Shown here piece after piece: positions 35,692 to 45,510 of a stretch of DNA of 64,000 nucleotides. This stretch comes from Paracoccaceae bacterium (GTDB lineage: Bacteria > Pseudomonadota > Alphaproteobacteria > Rhodobacterales > Rhodobacteraceae), in NCBI GenBank assembly GCA_033344815.1, contig JAWPMR010000001.1:4822136-4886135 (forward strand), in the 5' to 3' direction. The notes beneath the pieces were generated by a model. The model searched no databases, was not told where the DNA came from, and saw only the letters and a list, made by a program, of their open reading frames with translations. The position numbers and the translations under genes were made by a program. How positions within the stretch are numbered: the stretch's first letter is position 1; each line of letters begins with the position of its first letter.

Positions 35692-36138
35692 ATGCCTACG
35701 CACTCTGAGACCCGACACCTGCCGTACACGGCGCAACAAATGTATGATCTTGTCGCCGATGTGGCGCGATATCCTGAATTTTTACCATGGTGTTCGGCGG
35801 CGCGCGTGAATTCGGTCACCCCAACGGGCGATGCTGACATCATGGAGGCCGATCTGGTGATCAGCTTCAAAGTGTTTCGGGAACGGTTTACCAGCCGCGT
35901 CGCATTGATGCCGCATGATAAAAGGATAGACACGGAATACCTTGATGGACCTTTCAAATACATGAAGTCCAATTGGGCCTTCGTGGATGTCGGTGGGGGA
36001 TGCGAGGTCAGTTTTTTTGTCGACTTCGCCTTTCGAAACATGATTTTGGAGCGCTTGATCGGTGTGGTTTTCAATGAGGCCATGCAGCGTATCGTGCGCG
36101 CTTTTGAGGCACGTGCGGAGGCGCTTTATGGCACATAA
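35692..36138 (+). CDS. COQ10/RatA-type START-domain protein
   Basis: The 148-residue protein is a polyketide-cyclase/START fold of the Coq10 family: YTAQQMYDLVADVARYPEFLPWCSAARV, FKVFRERFTSRV, and FFVDFAFRNMILERLIGVVFNEAMQRIVRAFEARA. It often carries the RatA toxin label. In alphaproteobacteria the family is better explained as a coenzyme-Q-binding chaperone, so I do not call it a toxin. No antitoxin partner is adjacent. Confidence 0.88.
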   Translation: MPTHSETRHLPYTAQQMYDLVADVARYPEFLPWCSAARVNSVTPTGDADIMEADLVISFKVFRERFTSRVALMPHDKRIDTEYLDGPFKYMKSNWAFVDVGGGCEVSFFVDFAFRNMILERLIGVVFNEAMQRIVRAFEARAEALYGT

Positions 36139-36165
36139 GCGCAGCAATGCATTCGCGGGCACCGC

Positions 36166-37461
36166 GTGAGTATTACAGATCATCTTATCGACTTTTGCAA
36201 CGCCCCTGCGCCTGATGACGCACGCAATATGATGCGGTTGTCGATGTTTGACTGGGCTGCCTGCGGCATTGCTGGTGTCGAGGATGCCGGGTTCGCAGAT
36301 TTCAAGGATATCATGTTATCCCAAACCGGTCCGGGCGAGGCAACAATGCTGGGTGGGGGACAAAATTGCGCGGCCTCTGCAGCGCTGTTCAATGGCACAG
36401 TGAGTCACGCCCTTGACTTTGACGATACGCATTTTGCGCATATCGGCCACCCTTCGGTCGCCGTGGTGCCTGCCGTGCTCGCCATTGTCGAGCGCGAGGG
36501 GCTTGATTTTGAGGCGGCGCTGGATGCAGCTTTGATCGGGGTAGAGGCGTCGATCCATGTGGGGCTCTGGTTGGGGCGCTCCCACTATCAGATCGGGTTC
36601 CATCAAACGGCGACGGCGGGGGCCTTTGGAGCGACGTTGGCCGCGGCGCGACTTCTGCACCTCGCGGATGATCAGATCCGACACGCTTTGGGTCTTTGCG
36701 CGTCTCTGGCTTCCGGGGTGAAAGCGCAATTTGGCACGGGCGGCAAACCTTTGAATGCGGGGCTCGCAGCGCGCAGCGGCGTGGAGGCCGCGCTTTGGGC
36801 GCAGGGCGGACTTACCGCTTGCGCAGATGGGTTGGCCGCACCGCTTGGTTTCGGGGCAACGCATCATGGCGCGCAGGATGAAACCTATTTGCCCTCAATG
36901 GGTCAATCACCCTGGCAGATCCTGAAGATCAGTCACAAATTTCACGCCTGTTGTCACGGGTTGCACGCCATGCTGGAAGCATTGGCAGCCACGCAGATGG
37001 ACGCGACAGAGATCGACAAAATTGTCGTACACACGCATCCGCGGTGGATGAGCGTTTGCAACAAGCCGGATCCGGAGACAGGTTTGGCGGCAAAATTCAG
37101 CTATCGGCACACGGCCGCGATGGCGCTCCTTGGCAAATCAACCGCGCAACGCGCGATGTTCAGCGATGCGGTGGCGTGTGATCCTGATGTGGTGGCGCTG
37201 CGCCAGAAGGTCGTCGTGTCAGAGTCGTCCGATCTCAGCGAAATGCAAGCCAATGTGCAGGTGGTGCTCCTCTCAGGTGAGATGATTGATCTTACGCATG
37301 ATCTCTCTGTTCGATTGCCCCATGCGGTCCTGACGGAAAAACTGCGCAACAAAGTAGAAAACCTGTTGGGAGGCGAATCAGAAGAGCGCCTATGGCAGGC
37401 TGTAAATGCTGGTGACCTGCCATCATTTCTTGCGACACTCGGTGAATCAAATCGCCGATAG
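36166..37461 (+). CDS. MmgE/PrpD family protein
   Basis: The 431-residue protein starts at GTG 36166, 28 bases after the previous stop. It has the MmgE/PrpD signature HALDFDDTHFAHIGHPSVAVVPAVLA in its helical domain, GFHQTATAGAFGATLAAARLL, and KFHACCHGLHAMLEAL. Family members include 2-methylcitrate dehydratase and cis-aconitate decarboxylase. With no methylcitrate genes nearby the substrate is open. Its 3' end overlaps the convergent cinA-type gene by 15 bases. Confidence 0.88.
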   Translation: MSITDHLIDFCNAPAPDDARNMMRLSMFDWAACGIAGVEDAGFADFKDIMLSQTGPGEATMLGGGQNCAASAALFNGTVSHALDFDDTHFAHIGHPSVAVVPAVLAIVEREGLDFEAALDAALIGVEASIHVGLWLGRSHYQIGFHQTATAGAFGATLAAARLLHLADDQIRHALGLCASLASGVKAQFGTGGKPLNAGLAARSGVEAALWAQGGLTACADGLAAPLGFGATHHGAQDETYLPSMGQSPWQILKISHKFHACCHGLHAMLEALAATQMDATEIDKIVVHTHPRWMSVCNKPDPETGLAAKFSYRHTAAMALLGKSTAQRAMFSDAVACDPDVVALRQKVVVSESSDLSEMQANVQVVLLSGEMIDLTHDLSVRLPHAVLTEKLRNKVENLLGGESEERLWQAVNAGDLPSFLATLGESNRR

Positions 37462-37911
37462 AATGAGTTTCAAAGCATGATCGCGCGCGGCGATGCGCAC
37501 GTGTTCGCGTCCAAGGGGGCCAAACTCTATGGTCTCAGTATGCAACGTTTTGGCGTCAGCGAGCCCGAAACACACTCGCCCTTCCGGTTTGTGTTCTGAT
37601 CCGCCCGGGCCTGCGATGCCTGTAATTGAAACCGCAATCTGTGCGTGTGAAGCTGACAATGCACCCTTTGCCATTTCGCCCGCCACCGCTTCGGAAACAG
37701 CACCATGGGCTTCAAGTGTGCTGCGGCAAACGCACAGCATCTCGTTTTTCGCAGCATTCGTATAGGTGACAAACCCACGTTCCACCACGGCAGACGATCC
37801 CGGAATATCCGTCAGAGCAGCACTGACCATTCCGCCGGTACAGCTTTCGGCGGTGGCAATCATTTTTCCCGAATACGTATATTTTTCAATTATTTCTCTT
37901 GGGATACTCAT
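37447..37911 (-). CDS. CinA family protein (nicotinamide-nucleotide amidohydrolase, PncC type)
   Basis: The 154-residue stand-alone CinA C-terminal domain has the family motif IATAESCTGGMVSAALTDIPGSSAVVERGFVTY, and SVTGIAGP-like SITGIAGPGGSEHKPEGRVCFGL. This domain deamidates nicotinamide mononucleotide in pyridine nucleotide recycling. Its ATG overlaps the pgpA stop (ATGA), so it is the last gene of the ispD-ispF-pgpA-cinA operon. Confidence 0.92.
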   Translation of the reverse strand: MSIPREIIEKYTYSGKMIATAESCTGGMVSAALTDIPGSSAVVERGFVTYTNAAKNEMLCVCRSTLEAHGAVSEAVAGEMAKGALSASHAQIAVSITGIAGPGGSEHKPEGRVCFGLADAKTLHTETIEFGPLGREHVRIAARDHALKLILSAI

Positions 37912-38405
37912 GTCAATATACCATGATAAAGCCCAGCCAACGCCAATACACCCAGCGCAGCCAGACCTCCGGCAATAACATCATCAAGCATCACACCCAA
38001 GGCGTCATTGCGCCGATCTGCCCATCCGACCGGGCCTGGTTTCAGAATGTCGAACAATCGGAAAAGTGCAAAAGCTGCGATCCATCCCGGCCACATCACC
38101 AGAATGTTCAGCCCCATCGACCATGCCGCATAGGACAGTGGCAACAATGCGATCCATTGCCCGACCAATTCATCCACGACAATTTCAGATGGATCATGAT
38201 CGTCTTCACCTTTTGTCATCTCATGGGTGGCCCACCACCCCTTGAGGAATGCGGCAATCACTCCCAGAAGCAGCAGTGGAAACCCCCCGAGCACATGCAG
38301 CAACCACCCCCAGGGCAAGGCAATAAGTGAGCCCCAGGTGCCGGGCGCAGGGCGAATGTATCCAACGCCCATCACTGTGCCGACCATGATGGCAAGGCGT
38401 TTCAT
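37908..38405 (-). CDS. pgpA: Phosphatidylglycerophosphatase A
   Basis: The 165-residue membrane protein removes phosphate from phosphatidylglycerophosphate in phospholipid synthesis. It has the family N-terminal [19 protein letters not shown], the charged [20 protein letters not shown], and several membrane helices. I place the start at 38405, where the ATG overlaps the ispF stop (ATGA), instead of ten codons upstream. Confidence 0.92.
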   Translation of the reverse strand: MKRLAIMVGTVMGVGYIRPAPGTWGSLIALPWGWLLHVLGGFPLLLLGVIAAFLKGWWATHEMTKGEDDHDPSEIVVDELVGQWIALLPLSYAAWSMGLNILVMWPGWIAAFALFRLFDILKPGPVGWADRRNDALGVMLDDVIAGGLAALGVLALAGLYHGILT

Positions 38406-38881
38406 GGTTTCACCAATGCAGCCGTTGCGATGCACGCGATGCCTTCTCCGCGCCCCGTAAAGCCGAGTTTTTCAGAGGTCGTTGCCTTAACCGATATGCG
38501 TGCTGGATCGAGGTCCATAATCTCGGCCATTTTAAGGCGCATGGCTTTCGCGTGCGGCCCGATCTTTGGAAACTCACATATCAGCGTGCAATCCACGTTG
38601 GATACCGAAAATCCCATCTCAAGGGCCAGCGCCACGGCATGGCGCAAAAAAACATCACTGGCGGCTCCCTTCCATTGAGGGTCACTCGGCGGGAAATGCT
38701 GGCCGATGTCACCCTGCGCCAGCGCGCCGTAAATCGCATCCGTGACCGTATGCATGCTGACGTCCGCATCAGAATGTCCCACCAGCCCGTGATGGTGCGG
38801 AATTTTGACCCCGCAAAGTATTACATGGTCACCCGCGCCAAAAGCATGCACGTCGAAGCCATTGCCCAGTCTAATGTCCAT
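38402..38881 (-). CDS. ispF: 2-C-methyl-D-erythritol 2,4-cyclodiphosphate synthase
   Basis: The 159-residue MEP-pathway enzyme has the zinc-site motif [29 protein letters not shown] and the C-terminal [17 protein letters not shown]. It forms trimers in the cytosol and makes the cyclodiphosphate intermediate of isoprenoid synthesis. Its start overlaps the end of ispD by 11 bases; in some alphaproteobacteria the two are fused, here they are separate frames. Confidence 0.96.
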   Translation of the reverse strand: MDIRLGNGFDVHAFGAGDHVILCGVKIPHHHGLVGHSDADVSMHTVTDAIYGALAQGDIGQHFPPSDPQWKGAASDVFLRHAVALALEMGFSVSNVDCTLICEFPKIGPHAKAMRLKMAEIMDLDPARISVKATTSEKLGFTGRGEGIACIATAALVKP

Positions 38882-39536
38882 TGCGTGCCCTTAAAATACG
38901 CTCAGCCCGTTCAAAATCCTCGGGCAGGGTGATTTTCAAATTGTCTTCGCTACCGGGAGTGATGGCGACGCTCAGCCCCGCAGAGCGCGCCAGTTCCACA
39001 TCATCCGCCGCGCCTTCGGGAAATCCGCGATGGGCGGCGAGAATAGCGTCCAAATCAAATCCCTGCGGGGTTTGAGCGCGATAGAGCCCTGAGCGGTCCA
39101 CGGATTGGGCTACTTTTTCGTTTTCGCCGCGCCAGAGCGCATCTACCACCGCCACTGCCGGGGCGGCGGCTGCATGGGTGTGCAACGCCGCGATCACGCC
39201 GTCAATCACAGCCGGGGTTACGCAGGGTCGCGCCGCGTCGTGGATCAGCACTTTATCGCAATTACCTTCCAGAGATTTCAAACCGGCAAGAACAGACAGG
39301 CTGCGCGTTGCGCCCCCGGCCACCACATCTGCAGCGGGCGAACCGCCCCATCGCTCAGATGCAATATCGTCAGGGTGGAGCACCAGCACAAGGCGGTCAA
39401 TCCCGGGATGATCCGCAAAACTCTGCATGGCGAATTCTGCGCTGGTCCGGCCAGCCAGCGCGCGCCATTGCTTTGGCGTGCCAATGCCAGCCCTTACGCC
39501 ACGCCCGGCTGCGACAATAACAGCCGCAACTTTCAT
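38871..39536 (-). CDS. ispD: 2-C-methyl-D-erythritol 4-phosphate cytidylyltransferase
   Basis: The 221-residue enzyme adds CMP to methylerythritol phosphate in the MEP pathway. The CTP-binding loop [24 protein letters not shown], the VLIHDAARP motif, and the DAL-type VVDALWRGE segment are present. It is first in the ispD-ispF-pgpA-cinA operon and divergent from dusB over 179 bases. Confidence 0.95.
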   Translation of the reverse strand: MKVAAVIVAAGRGVRAGIGTPKQWRALAGRTSAEFAMQSFADHPGIDRLVLVLHPDDIASERWGGSPAADVVAGGATRSLSVLAGLKSLEGNCDKVLIHDAARPCVTPAVIDGVIAALHTHAAAAPAVAVVDALWRGENEKVAQSVDRSGLYRAQTPQGFDLDAILAAHRGFPEGAADDVELARSAGLSVAITPGSEDNLKITLPEDFERAERILRARNGH

Positions 39537-39715
39537 ATGCCCGTCCCCTTACTCATACCTCGTGTCTATGAGTTTGGCGGAGCGGAGGCAATTGGTCTGA
39601 ACGTGTGCTCAAAAAATAGGCATTCATGCCGGGGTGCCTGACAGGAGGCGTATGATACGTTGAGATAAACACCTACCATTGATAGGGTTTCGGCGATTGC
39701 TCAAGGATTAAGCGT

Positions 39716-40699
39716 TTGCCAACTGCGACCCAGACCTTTGATTTAATGCCTCCGGTGATGCTTGCTCCGATGGCTGGAATCACCGACTTGCCGTTCCGCA
39801 GTTTGGTGTCATCCTTTGGCGCGGGGTTGGTGGTATCGGAAATGGTGGCCAGCCATGACATGCTGAATGCGCGCCCCGGAAGCCGCGAAAAAGCGGAGTT
39901 GGGGTTGGGTCATGTAGGCACTGCCGTTCAACTCGCGGGGCGTGAAGCCGCGCCGATGGCGGAAGCTGCACGCATGGTTGAAGGGCAGGGCGCGCAGGTG
40001 ATCGACATTAATATGGGGTGCCCGGCAAAAAAGGTCACGCAAGGCTACTCCGGGTCAGCGCTGATGCGCACGCCGGATCATGCATTGACCCTGATCGAAG
40101 CTGTCGTGAAGGCGGTCGACATTCCTGTGACACTCAAGACGCGCCTTGGCTGGGATGATACATTGCGCAACGCCCCAGAGATCGCGCGTCGTGCAGAGGC
40201 GGCAGGCATCGCGATGATCACCATACATGGGCGTACGCGCTGCCAGTTCTACAAGGGACACGCGGATTGGGCCGCGATCAATGACGTCAAGCTGGCTGTC
40301 GACATCCCGGTGATCGCGAATGGTGACATCATCGATGCTGCCTCAGCGCGCAATGCTTTGAAACTGTCAGGTGCGGATGGCATCATGATCGGACGCGGCG
40401 CTCGCGGACGGCCCTGGCTTCTGGCGCAGGTTGCGCATGAGCTTTTTGACACGCGGGCACCCGTCATCCCGGAGGGCGCTGCATTCTCGGCAATGGTCGC
40501 CTTGCATTATGAGGCGATGATCCGCTTTTATGGCCACGAACTCGGGCTGCGCGTCGCGCGAAAACACCTCGGCTGGTACATGACGGTCTGCGACACGCCG
40601 GAAGACTTGCGCCGCAGCGTGCTGACTGCTCCCACCGCAGATGAAACGCTCGCCTTGATTGGTCAGGCTTGCGTGACTGATGATCTGGTGGCGGCATGA
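39716..40699 (+). CDS. dusB: tRNA-dihydrouridine synthase (NifR3/DusB type)
   Basis: The 327-residue FMN enzyme reduces uridines in tRNA D-loops. Signatures are APMAGITDLPFR, DINMGCPAKKVTQGYSGSALM with the catalytic cysteine, TLKTRLGWD, ITIHGRTRCQFYKG and GADGIMIGRGARGRPWL. The start is a TTG at 39716 with AAGGA upstream; an in-frame ATG ten codons later would cut into the conserved N terminus. It heads the nitrogen-regulation operon as nifR3 does in Rhodobacter, and its last four bases overlap ntrB (ATGA). Confidence 0.94.
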   Translation: MPTATQTFDLMPPVMLAPMAGITDLPFRSLVSSFGAGLVVSEMVASHDMLNARPGSREKAELGLGHVGTAVQLAGREAAPMAEAARMVEGQGAQVIDINMGCPAKKVTQGYSGSALMRTPDHALTLIEAVVKAVDIPVTLKTRLGWDDTLRNAPEIARRAEAAGIAMITIHGRTRCQFYKGHADWAAINDVKLAVDIPVIANGDIIDAASARNALKLSGADGIMIGRGARGRPWLLAQVAHELFDTRAPVIPEGAAFSAMVALHYEAMIRFYGHELGLRVARKHLGWYMTVCDTPEDLRRSVLTAPTADETLALIGQACVTDDLVAA

Positions 40700-41772
40700 A
40701 TTCTGACCGCGCGATCTGGGCCAGCTTGCCCGTGCCGACACTGATTATTGGGCCAAATGAGACCGTCGTCGATATAAACTCTGCGGCTGAGGGCTTTTTG
40801 AACGTTTCCGCGAAATCTGTTCACGCCGTTCCGGTCTGGGATCTTATTGCGGTGAATGATCCGCTCGAAGCCGCGTTTGAGCGCGCGCGCGACTCCGGCA
40901 CGCCACTGTTTGTGAACGATGTGGATGTAGGCAGTGGTGAGCGCGCGCCGATGCAATCCGATTTGCAGGTCGCCCCGCTGATCGGGCACGCCGGACATAT
41001 GATCCTGATGATTTCTCCGCGCGAACTGGCCGGACGTATGACGCAGAACCATTCCGTCAAATCGGCGGCAAAATCGGCGATCGGCATGGCCGAAATGCTG
41101 GCGCATGAGATCAAGAACCCCTTGGCTGGGATTACCGGTGCAGCACAGCTTTTGAGCATGAACCTCGGTTCTGAGGACCTTGAGTTGACCGATCTGATTG
41201 TCGAGGAAAGCCGTCGTATCGTGAAGCTGCTTGGGCAGGTCGAGCAATTCGGCAACCTGTCGGTTCCGGATTTTCAGCCAGTCAACGTGCATGACGTGCT
41301 GGATCGGGCCCGCCGTTCAGCACTTTTGGGTTTTGGGGCTCATATGAAGATCATTGAGGATTATGATCCTTCTTTGCCCATGGCGCATGGCGATCCAGAC
41401 CAGCTCCTACAGGTGATTCTGAACCTTTTGAAAAATGCCTCCGAGGCTTCAGGCGGCACGGCCGGTACAATCAGGTTACACAGCTATTTCGAACATTCGT
41501 TTCGGTTGCGACGTTCGGATGGCACCGGCCAGTCCCTGCCGCTGCAGATCGAAATTATTGATGATGGCCCCGGATTGCCCGAAGCAATCAAGGGCGATGT
41601 GTTTGATCCCTTTGTGTCCGGGCGCGAAAATGGGACCGGCCTCGGCCTCGCGCTGGTCAGCAAAATCATCTCGGATCATGGGGGCTGGATTTCGGTGACC
41701 TCAATCCCGAGTAAAACGGTGTTCCGCATATCTCTGCCGCGCGCGCCTAAATCAACTTCGCAAAATCTTTAA
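40696..41772 (+). CDS. ntrB: Nitrogen regulation sensor histidine kinase NtrB
   Basis: The 358-residue cytosolic kinase has an N-terminal PAS domain (about 1-115), the phospho-acceptor AHEIKNPLAGITGAAQLL, and the ATPase boxes LLQVILNLLKNASEA, IIDDGPGLP and GRENGTGLGLALVSKII. It has no membrane segment. Its activity is set by GlnB (encoded at 6461) and it phosphorylates NtrC. It is coupled to dusB and ntrC in the same operon. Confidence 0.95.
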   Translation: MNSDRAIWASLPVPTLIIGPNETVVDINSAAEGFLNVSAKSVHAVPVWDLIAVNDPLEAAFERARDSGTPLFVNDVDVGSGERAPMQSDLQVAPLIGHAGHMILMISPRELAGRMTQNHSVKSAAKSAIGMAEMLAHEIKNPLAGITGAAQLLSMNLGSEDLELTDLIVEESRRIVKLLGQVEQFGNLSVPDFQPVNVHDVLDRARRSALLGFGAHMKIIEDYDPSLPMAHGDPDQLLQVILNLLKNASEASGGTAGTIRLHSYFEHSFRLRRSDGTGQSLPLQIEIIDDGPGLPEAIKGDVFDPFVSGRENGTGLGLALVSKIISDHGGWISVTSIPSKTVFRISLPRAPKSTSQNL

Positions 41773-41786
41773 AGGAGATTTGAACA

Positions 41787-43151
41787 ATGGATGGCACGGT
41801 ATTGGTTGCGGATGATGACAGGACGATCAGAACTGTTCTGACACAGGCTTTGACCCGTGCCGGTTGCAAGGTCCACGCGACGTCAAGTCTGACCACCCTG
41901 ATGCGTTGGGTCGGCGAAGGCAAAGGCGATGTGGTCATTTCCGATGTGATGATGCCGGACGGAAACGGTTTGGAAATGTTGCCGAAGATTTCCGAAGACC
42001 GGCCGGGCCTTCCCGTGATTGTCATTTCCGCTCAGAATACGATCATGACGGCGATTCAGGCGGCGGAAGCCGAAGCCTATGACTATTTGCCCAAGCCATT
42101 TGATCTGCCGGATTTGATGAAACGCACGGCGCGCGCCCTTGAGACGCGTCCACAAACCCGTCGTACGACCCAAGATAATGACCAGCGCCCTGATGAGCTA
42201 CCTCTGGTCGGACGCACGGCCCTCATGCAGGCGCTGTACCGGGTTGTGGCGCGTGTCATGAACACAGATCTGCCGGTATTGATCTGGGGAGAGTCCGGCA
42301 CTGGTAAATCCCTGATCGCAAGGGCTATTCATGATTTTTCTGACCGGCGCAGCCTGCCGTTCATCACGGCCTCTGCCGAGGAATTGCAGGACCTTGAAGG
42401 ACCTGCCCGGCTGTTGGCGCGAGTAAAGGGGGGCACGCTTCTGGTCGAAGAGATCGCCGATCTGCCCGCAGAGTTGCAAGCGCGTCTGGTCCATATGATG
42501 GACACGCCGGGTGAATATGCGCCGCGCTTTCTGGCGACCAGCCAATCCGATCTGAATGCGGCGATGGAGGCGGGTCAGATGCGCAAGGATCTCTATTACC
42601 GTCTGAGCGGCGCGACCCTGACGGTGCCGGCCCTGCGCGAGCGTGTGGACGATATTCCAATTCTGACCGATCACTTTCTGGCAAAGATGGAGGCATCCGG
42701 GTCTGACCAGCGTGTTTTGTCTCAAAGTGCCCGCGAAATTTTTCACAATTACAGCTGGCCGGGCAATGTGCGTCAGTTGGAAAACGCGGTGCGCCGCCTT
42801 GGGCTTACCAGTCGCGCTGCTGAGATATCAGCCAGTGAGGTGGAGCAGGTTCTGGGCGCTCAACCCGATCTGGAGCCGATGCGTGCGTCTGGAAATACTG
42901 AAAAACTGGGGGCCTCAGTGGAAGGCCATTTGAGACGTTACTTCGATTTGCATGGCAATATGTTGCCGCCGGCGGGACTTTATGCGCGGATTCTGCGCGA
43001 AGTAGAGGCGCCTTTGATCGAAATAGCCTTGGAAGCGACAGGCGGGAATCAGGCCAAATGCGCTGATTTACTTGGGATAAATCGAAATACGCTGAGAAAA
43101 AAGATCACCGACCTCGATATTGAGGTGACACGGCGTCGCAAATTGATGTAA
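41787..43151 (+). CDS. ntrC: Nitrogen regulator NtrC, without the sigma54 contact motif
   Basis: The 454-residue protein has a receiver domain with Asp53 (ISDVMMPDG), an AAA+ domain with Walker [10 protein letters not shown] and Arg-finger region [13 protein letters not shown], and a Fis-type helix-turn-helix at the end ([20 protein letters not shown]). Between the Walker motifs, where sigma54 activators carry ESELFGHEKGAFTGA, it reads [21 protein letters not shown]. The GAFTGA loop is absent. Rhodobacter capsulatus NtrC is also without this loop and activates sigma70 polymerase; the same is likely here. It starts 14 bases after ntrB behind AAAGGAG. Confidence 0.95.
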   Translation: MDGTVLVADDDRTIRTVLTQALTRAGCKVHATSSLTTLMRWVGEGKGDVVISDVMMPDGNGLEMLPKISEDRPGLPVIVISAQNTIMTAIQAAEAEAYDYLPKPFDLPDLMKRTARALETRPQTRRTTQDNDQRPDELPLVGRTALMQALYRVVARVMNTDLPVLIWGESGTGKSLIARAIHDFSDRRSLPFITASAEELQDLEGPARLLARVKGGTLLVEEIADLPAELQARLVHMMDTPGEYAPRFLATSQSDLNAAMEAGQMRKDLYYRLSGATLTVPALRERVDDIPILTDHFLAKMEASGSDQRVLSQSAREIFHNYSWPGNVRQLENAVRRLGLTSRAAEISASEVEQVLGAQPDLEPMRASGNTEKLGASVEGHLRRYFDLHGNMLPPAGLYARILREVEAPLIEIALEATGGNQAKCADLLGINRNTLRKKITDLDIEVTRRRKLM

Positions 43152-43251
43152 AACTGCCACAATTCGTGGCCATCGGGGGACACTCCCTGATCAGGACCAC
43201 AAAATAGAGCGGTTCGGCGCCCCGGCGCCACATCATAAGTGAGGTCATCGG

Positions 43252-45510
43252 GTGAATCCCCGTGTAGAAAAGTCACTATGGCTACGGTTGGGACGTTTGC
43301 GTCGCATTCGGCGTGTACGCAATTTCGCGACGTTGGGTCTGGTGGTTCTGGGCCCGCTTTTGGCACTGTCGACCTATCTGGTCCTTGGGCCTTTGGGACA
43401 GGCCGGCAACACGTTAGGTCTGCGCCTCATTCTGCTGGCCGACTTCGTCTATATTCTCGTCGTGGCAGCGCTGGTTTTGGCGCAGGTCGGTCGATTAATC
43501 GCGGCGCGGCGCGCAAAATCCGCCGGTTCCAGGCTGCACCTGCGTCTGACAGGTGTATTCGCTTTGATGGCGCTGATTCCGACCGTGACAGTGGCGATTT
43601 TTGCTGGGCTTACCGTGAATGTGGGTCTTGAGGGTTGGTTTTCAGACCGTGTTCGGCAGGTTGTCGGCACATCTCTTGCGGCGGCTGAAGCCTATGAGTC
43701 CGAACAGCGCGTCGATCTGGCAGAAGACGCGCGCGCGCTCGCCAGCAGTCTGGATGAGGCGCGCCGCTCCGGCGTGAACGTGTCGGACAGCGAACTTCTG
43801 AGCGAGGGCCAGCGTCAGATCCAACGCGGTCTGCGCGAAGCCTATCTCATCGATGGCACCGGAGAGATCCGCGCACGCGGGGATCGCTCCTATCTGTTTG
43901 ATTATGAACAACCCTCAGAAGCGCAGCTTGTGGAGGCTGACGCCATGGACGTTCTGGTCATCGAGGATTGGAGCAATAATGAATACCGCGCGCTGGTGCG
44001 TCTCTCTTCCTTTGTGGACCGATTTCTTTACATCAGCCGCGATGTGGACGGCGAAATCCTGTCTCTGCTCGATGAGACCAAGGAAACGGTGCGGCTCTAT
44101 CAGCAATTGGAAAGTGAACGCGGGCGACTTTTGTTTGATTTTGTCCTGCTCTACCTCGCGTTTGCCGTGATCCTGATCCTCGCCGCCATCTGGTTGGGCC
44201 TTTGGTTCGCCGAGCGCTTGTCCGTGCCGGTTGGCCGTTTGACCGGCGCTGCACAACAGGTCGGGGCAGGCGATCTCGATGTTCAGGTGCGCGAGGAGGA
44301 GGGCGATGATGAAATCGCCATGTTGGGTCGGTATTTCAACCAGATGACGAAACAACTCAAGGCGCAACGCGGAACGCTTGTCAAAAACAGCGAACAAATC
44401 GAGCGCCGCCGCCGCCTGTTTGATTCGGTGCTGAGTTCGGTCACCTCGGGCGTGGTGGGGTTGGATCCGCAGGGATGTGTGACCTTTGTAAATAAGTCAG
44501 CCGAAAGGTTGCTGGATTGGCAGGCCGGGCAGGAAAACCTGTCGCTCAAAGTGGCAGTGCCGGAATTTGGACCGATTTTTGAGACGATCACCCAGCCCCA
44601 GTATGAGGTGGCGCAGGGCGAGGTTAAGGTCACGCGCCAACGGCGTCTGGAAAACCTGTTGGTGCGCATGGCCAAACGGCGTTCGCAGTCGGGTGTTCTG
44701 GAGGGGTATGTTGTCTCCTTTGATGACGTCACTGATCTGGTCAGCGCCCAACGCATGGCAGCCTGGGGGGATGTGGCACGCCGCATTGCACATGAAATCA
44801 AGAACCCGCTGACCCCGATTCAACTGTCGGCGGAACGCATCAAGCGCAAGTTCTCCCCAAAAGTCGGAGAAGATAGCGACTCGCTGGAACAAATGACGGA
44901 TGTGATCATCCGTCAAACCGGTGATCTGCGCCGCATCGTCGATGAATTCTCCAAATTTGCACGGATGCCGGAACCGGATCGCAAAGCACTGAACCTGACA
45001 GAACTGGTGCGCGACGCGGTGCTGTTGCAGCAAACCGGACAGCCGGACGTTCAGATCACAGCAACGCTGCCTGAGATCCCAATTGGCGCGGATCTGGATG
45101 CGACCATGATTGGTCAGGCGTTGACAAACCTGATTAAGAACGCAGGAGAGGCTATTGAATCGCTTCATAAAAAGGGCGTTCCAGATGGACATGTTCCAAT
45201 GATCGAAGTGAATTTGAGCACGGTTCAGGATCGCGCCCGGATCACGATTGCCGACAATGGCATTGGCCTCCCTGCGGATCGCGCCCGCCTGTTTGAACCC
45301 TATGTGACGACGCGTAGTGAGGGGACAGGCCTTGGCTTGCCCATCGTCAAAAAGATAATCGAAGAGCACGGCGGTACGCTGACGCTTGAAGATGCACCGG
45401 TCTTTGAAGGCCAGACCCATGCGGGCGCAATGGCCATCATCACTTTGCCATATTCGACCAGCACCAAGAAACCAGAAACGTCCCCCCTGTTAGAAGGAAG
45501 TAACCCATGA
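43252..45510 (+). CDS. ntrY: Nitrogen-responsive membrane sensor kinase NtrY
   Basis: The 752-residue kinase starts at GTG 43252. It has about four membrane segments: two near residues 25-80, one near 100-125, one near 300-325. It then has a HAMP domain (RLSVPVGRLTGAAQQVGAGDLDVQV), a PAS domain, the phospho-acceptor AHEIKNPLTPIQLSAERIKR, and the ATPase boxes ALTNLIKNAGEA, IADNGIGLP and TTRSEGTGLGLPIVKKI. It signals nitrogen or redox state to NtrX. It lies 100 bases after ntrC and overlaps ntrX by ATGA. Confidence 0.95.
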   Translation: MNPRVEKSLWLRLGRLRRIRRVRNFATLGLVVLGPLLALSTYLVLGPLGQAGNTLGLRLILLADFVYILVVAALVLAQVGRLIAARRAKSAGSRLHLRLTGVFALMALIPTVTVAIFAGLTVNVGLEGWFSDRVRQVVGTSLAAAEAYESEQRVDLAEDARALASSLDEARRSGVNVSDSELLSEGQRQIQRGLREAYLIDGTGEIRARGDRSYLFDYEQPSEAQLVEADAMDVLVIEDWSNNEYRALVRLSSFVDRFLYISRDVDGEILSLLDETKETVRLYQQLESERGRLLFDFVLLYLAFAVILILAAIWLGLWFAERLSVPVGRLTGAAQQVGAGDLDVQVREEEGDDEIAMLGRYFNQMTKQLKAQRGTLVKNSEQIERRRRLFDSVLSSVTSGVVGLDPQGCVTFVNKSAERLLDWQAGQENLSLKVAVPEFGPIFETITQPQYEVAQGEVKVTRQRRLENLLVRMAKRRSQSGVLEGYVVSFDDVTDLVSAQRMAAWGDVARRIAHEIKNPLTPIQLSAERIKRKFSPKVGEDSDSLEQMTDVIIRQTGDLRRIVDEFSKFARMPEPDRKALNLTELVRDAVLLQQTGQPDVQITATLPEIPIGADLDATMIGQALTNLIKNAGEAIESLHKKGVPDGHVPMIEVNLSTVQDRARITIADNGIGLPADRARLFEPYVTTRSEGTGLGLPIVKKIIEEHGGTLTLEDAPVFEGQTHAGAMAIITLPYSTSTKKPETSPLLEGSNP

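Noticed and set aside
35692-36138. Toxin-antitoxin system based on the RatA label
   Set aside because: No antitoxin gene is adjacent, and the protein fits the Coq10 START family seen in respiratory alphaproteobacteria.
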